Assembly (NCBI RefSeq): GCF_030271215.1
Contig: NZ_JASNGB010000008.1
Span: forward strand, 1 to 37,821
Length of the DNA stretch: 37,821 nucleotides
Direction: 5' to 3'
Source of the DNA: Deinococcus rhizophilus
Lineage (GTDB): Bacteria; Deinococcota; Deinococci; Deinococcales; Deinococcaceae
In this document: piece after piece, positions 37,144 through 37,821 of the stretch
Position numbering within the stretch: the stretch's first letter is position 1
Layout: each line of letters opens with the position of its first letter
Notes under the pieces: model-generated
Seen by the model: the letters and a program-made list of their open reading frames with translations, nothing else
Database searches by the model: none
What the model was told of the DNA's origin: nothing
Position numbers and translations under genes: made by a program

Positions 37144-37821
37144 ATGCCCAATCCCCTGCCTCACGCCGCCAGCCCTGACCGCCCCCTTCCCCTGCACGCC
37201 CCCGCACGCGGCCTGCAGGTCCATGCGGGCCCGCCCCTGCTCGCTCCCACGCCCCTGAAACGCGCCTGGATGATGTCCGGCGCGCCGCTGTCACAGAGTC
37301 CCGAGCACCTGCGCCGGCTTCACGGGGCCGGGGCCCTGCTGAGGCTGACTTCCGAAGCAGGCAACGCGGAGGCCCTGGGCCTCTCGGCGCTCAGTCAGGC
37401 GATCTGCCGCGCAGCGGTGCGCTCACCCGAAACGCTCGACCTGTGGCGCGACCCCGGGGTCCGAGAGACGCTCGGCGAACTGCTGGATGACGCGCAGGGG
37501 CAGATGAGGCTCGTGCGGGGCCGGGACATCGGCGCGGCCTACCTCGAGCGCAAACTCAGCTGCGTGCACGCCGGCAGCCTCGGCGCGCGCTTTCTGGGCA
37601 TCTATGCCCACAACCCGGGGCACGCGCTGCTGACCTGCCGTGCGGCGGGCGGAGAACTGACCGGCCGGGTGCGTTCGCCTGGGCAGGGTGGTGTTCGCGC
37701 CGTACGGCGCGAACACCACCCTGCCCAGGCGAACGCACCCGGCCGGTCAGTTCTCCGCCCGCCGCACGGCAGGTCAGCAGCGCGTGCCCCGGGTTGTGGG
37801 CATAGATGCCCAGAAAGCGCG
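37144..37821 (+). CDS. Unknown ORF running into the terminal palindrome (chimeric 3' part)
   Basis: Open from ATG 37144 to the window end (226 codons), but only the part up to about 37703 (187 codons) is independent sequence. After the palindrome centre the codons are a mirror of the gene's own antisense and should be disregarded. Visible segments include LERKLSCVHAGSLGARFLGIYAHNP; no family is recognised and no TM or signal is seen. No clear ribosome site. Confidence 0.5.
   Translation, partial: MPNPLPHAASPDRPLPLHAPARGLQVHAGPPLLAPTPLKRAWMMSGAPLSQSPEHLRRLHGAGALLRLTSEAGNAEALGLSALSQAICRAAVRSPETLDLWRDPGVRETLGELLDDAQGQMRLVRGRDIGAAYLERKLSCVHAGSLGARFLGIYAHNPGHALLTCRAAGGELTGRVRSPGQGGVRAVRREHHPAQANAPGRSVLRPPHGRSAARAPGCGHRCPESA
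37586..37821. repeat. Perfect 236-bp palindrome ending at the last base
   Basis: Two 118-nt arms, identical as reverse complements at every base, centred between 37703 and 37704 (core GCGCCGT/ACGGCGC) with no spacer. The right arm continues to the final base, so the true arms may be longer. Confidence 0.97.

Larger units (their letters stand above)
32082..37821. mobile_element. Left part of an integrated island (tRNA-Lys site)
   Basis: From the broken tRNA to the window end: recombinase, unknown gene, TPR/winged-helix regulator, secreted protein and CAP lipoprotein. GC content drops, most clearly in the secreted gene. The right junction is not visible, so element length and cargo limits are unknown; only the left boundary is supported. 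Confidence 0.6.

Noticed and set aside
37423..37738. Minus-strand ORFs near the right end
   Set aside because: They cross the palindrome centre and are antisense to the plus-strand ORF; their sequence is partly a mirror artefact.

Overview
The window is high-GC DNA (many third-position G/C codons, shadow ORFs on both strands) and very probably comes from a Deinococcus chromosome. The reasons are the gene content (Mn-catalase, ba3-type oxidase, a purCSQLF cluster carrying a cupin gene, SARP/BTAD regulators) and the start-site style. About twenty genes carry a TANNNT-like -10 box only 5-9 nt before the start codon with no Shine-Dalgarno, which is the leaderless-mRNA architecture described for Deinococcus. 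Operon-internal or longer-leader genes use AGGAGG-type sites instead.

Layout. 1-3.4 kb: a left-truncated PLP-fold protein without an obvious catalytic lysine, a 142-bp MITE-like element, uppS, mutY and a tiny membrane protein. 3.4-8.1 kb: a ba3-type cytochrome oxidase operon on the minus strand (CBS protein, subunits IIa, II and I, membrane cytochrome c). It is preceded by ten 11-bp direct repeats lying between it and a SARP/BTAD regulator gene. 8.2-11.4 kb: an SMP-30-type lactonase, Mn-catalase, an SDR oxidoreductase and YwbE. 11.4-13.6 kb: a lower-GC islet with a MazEF-like toxin-antitoxin pair, a perfect 17-bp operator palindrome, and an EVE-like plus PD-(D/E)XK protein that looks like a modification-dependent restriction enzyme. 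13.6-20 kb: the purine operon purC-purS-cupin-purQ-purL-purF, divergent from ribH. 20-32 kb: housekeeping genes (prmC, khpB/jag, cyclophilin, M29 aminopeptidase, ArsR-type regulator, trmL, ispF, yigZ, Nudix, argB, GNAT, purK, purE, creatininase family, folC).

From 32.04 kb the character changes. A tRNA-Lys(CTT) gene with an excellent promoter stops right after its anticodon loop and is followed by foreign sequence, a complete tyrosine recombinase, an unknown gene, a 700-aa TPR/winged-helix regulator, an AT-rich secreted protein and a CAP/SCP lipoprotein. This is the left end of an island integrated in the tRNA anticodon; the 3' half of the tRNA is not in the window. The last 236 bases are a perfect spacer-less inverted repeat reaching the final base, which breaks the last ORF. 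It is most simply an assembly or library fold-back, but an inverted duplication or a hairpin end cannot be excluded from this sequence.

Functionally the window joins respiration and oxidative-stress defence, de novo purine synthesis, cofactor and lipid precursors (ribH, folC, ispF, uppS), translation quality (prmC, trmL, khpB) and two accessory zones (defence islet and tRNA island).
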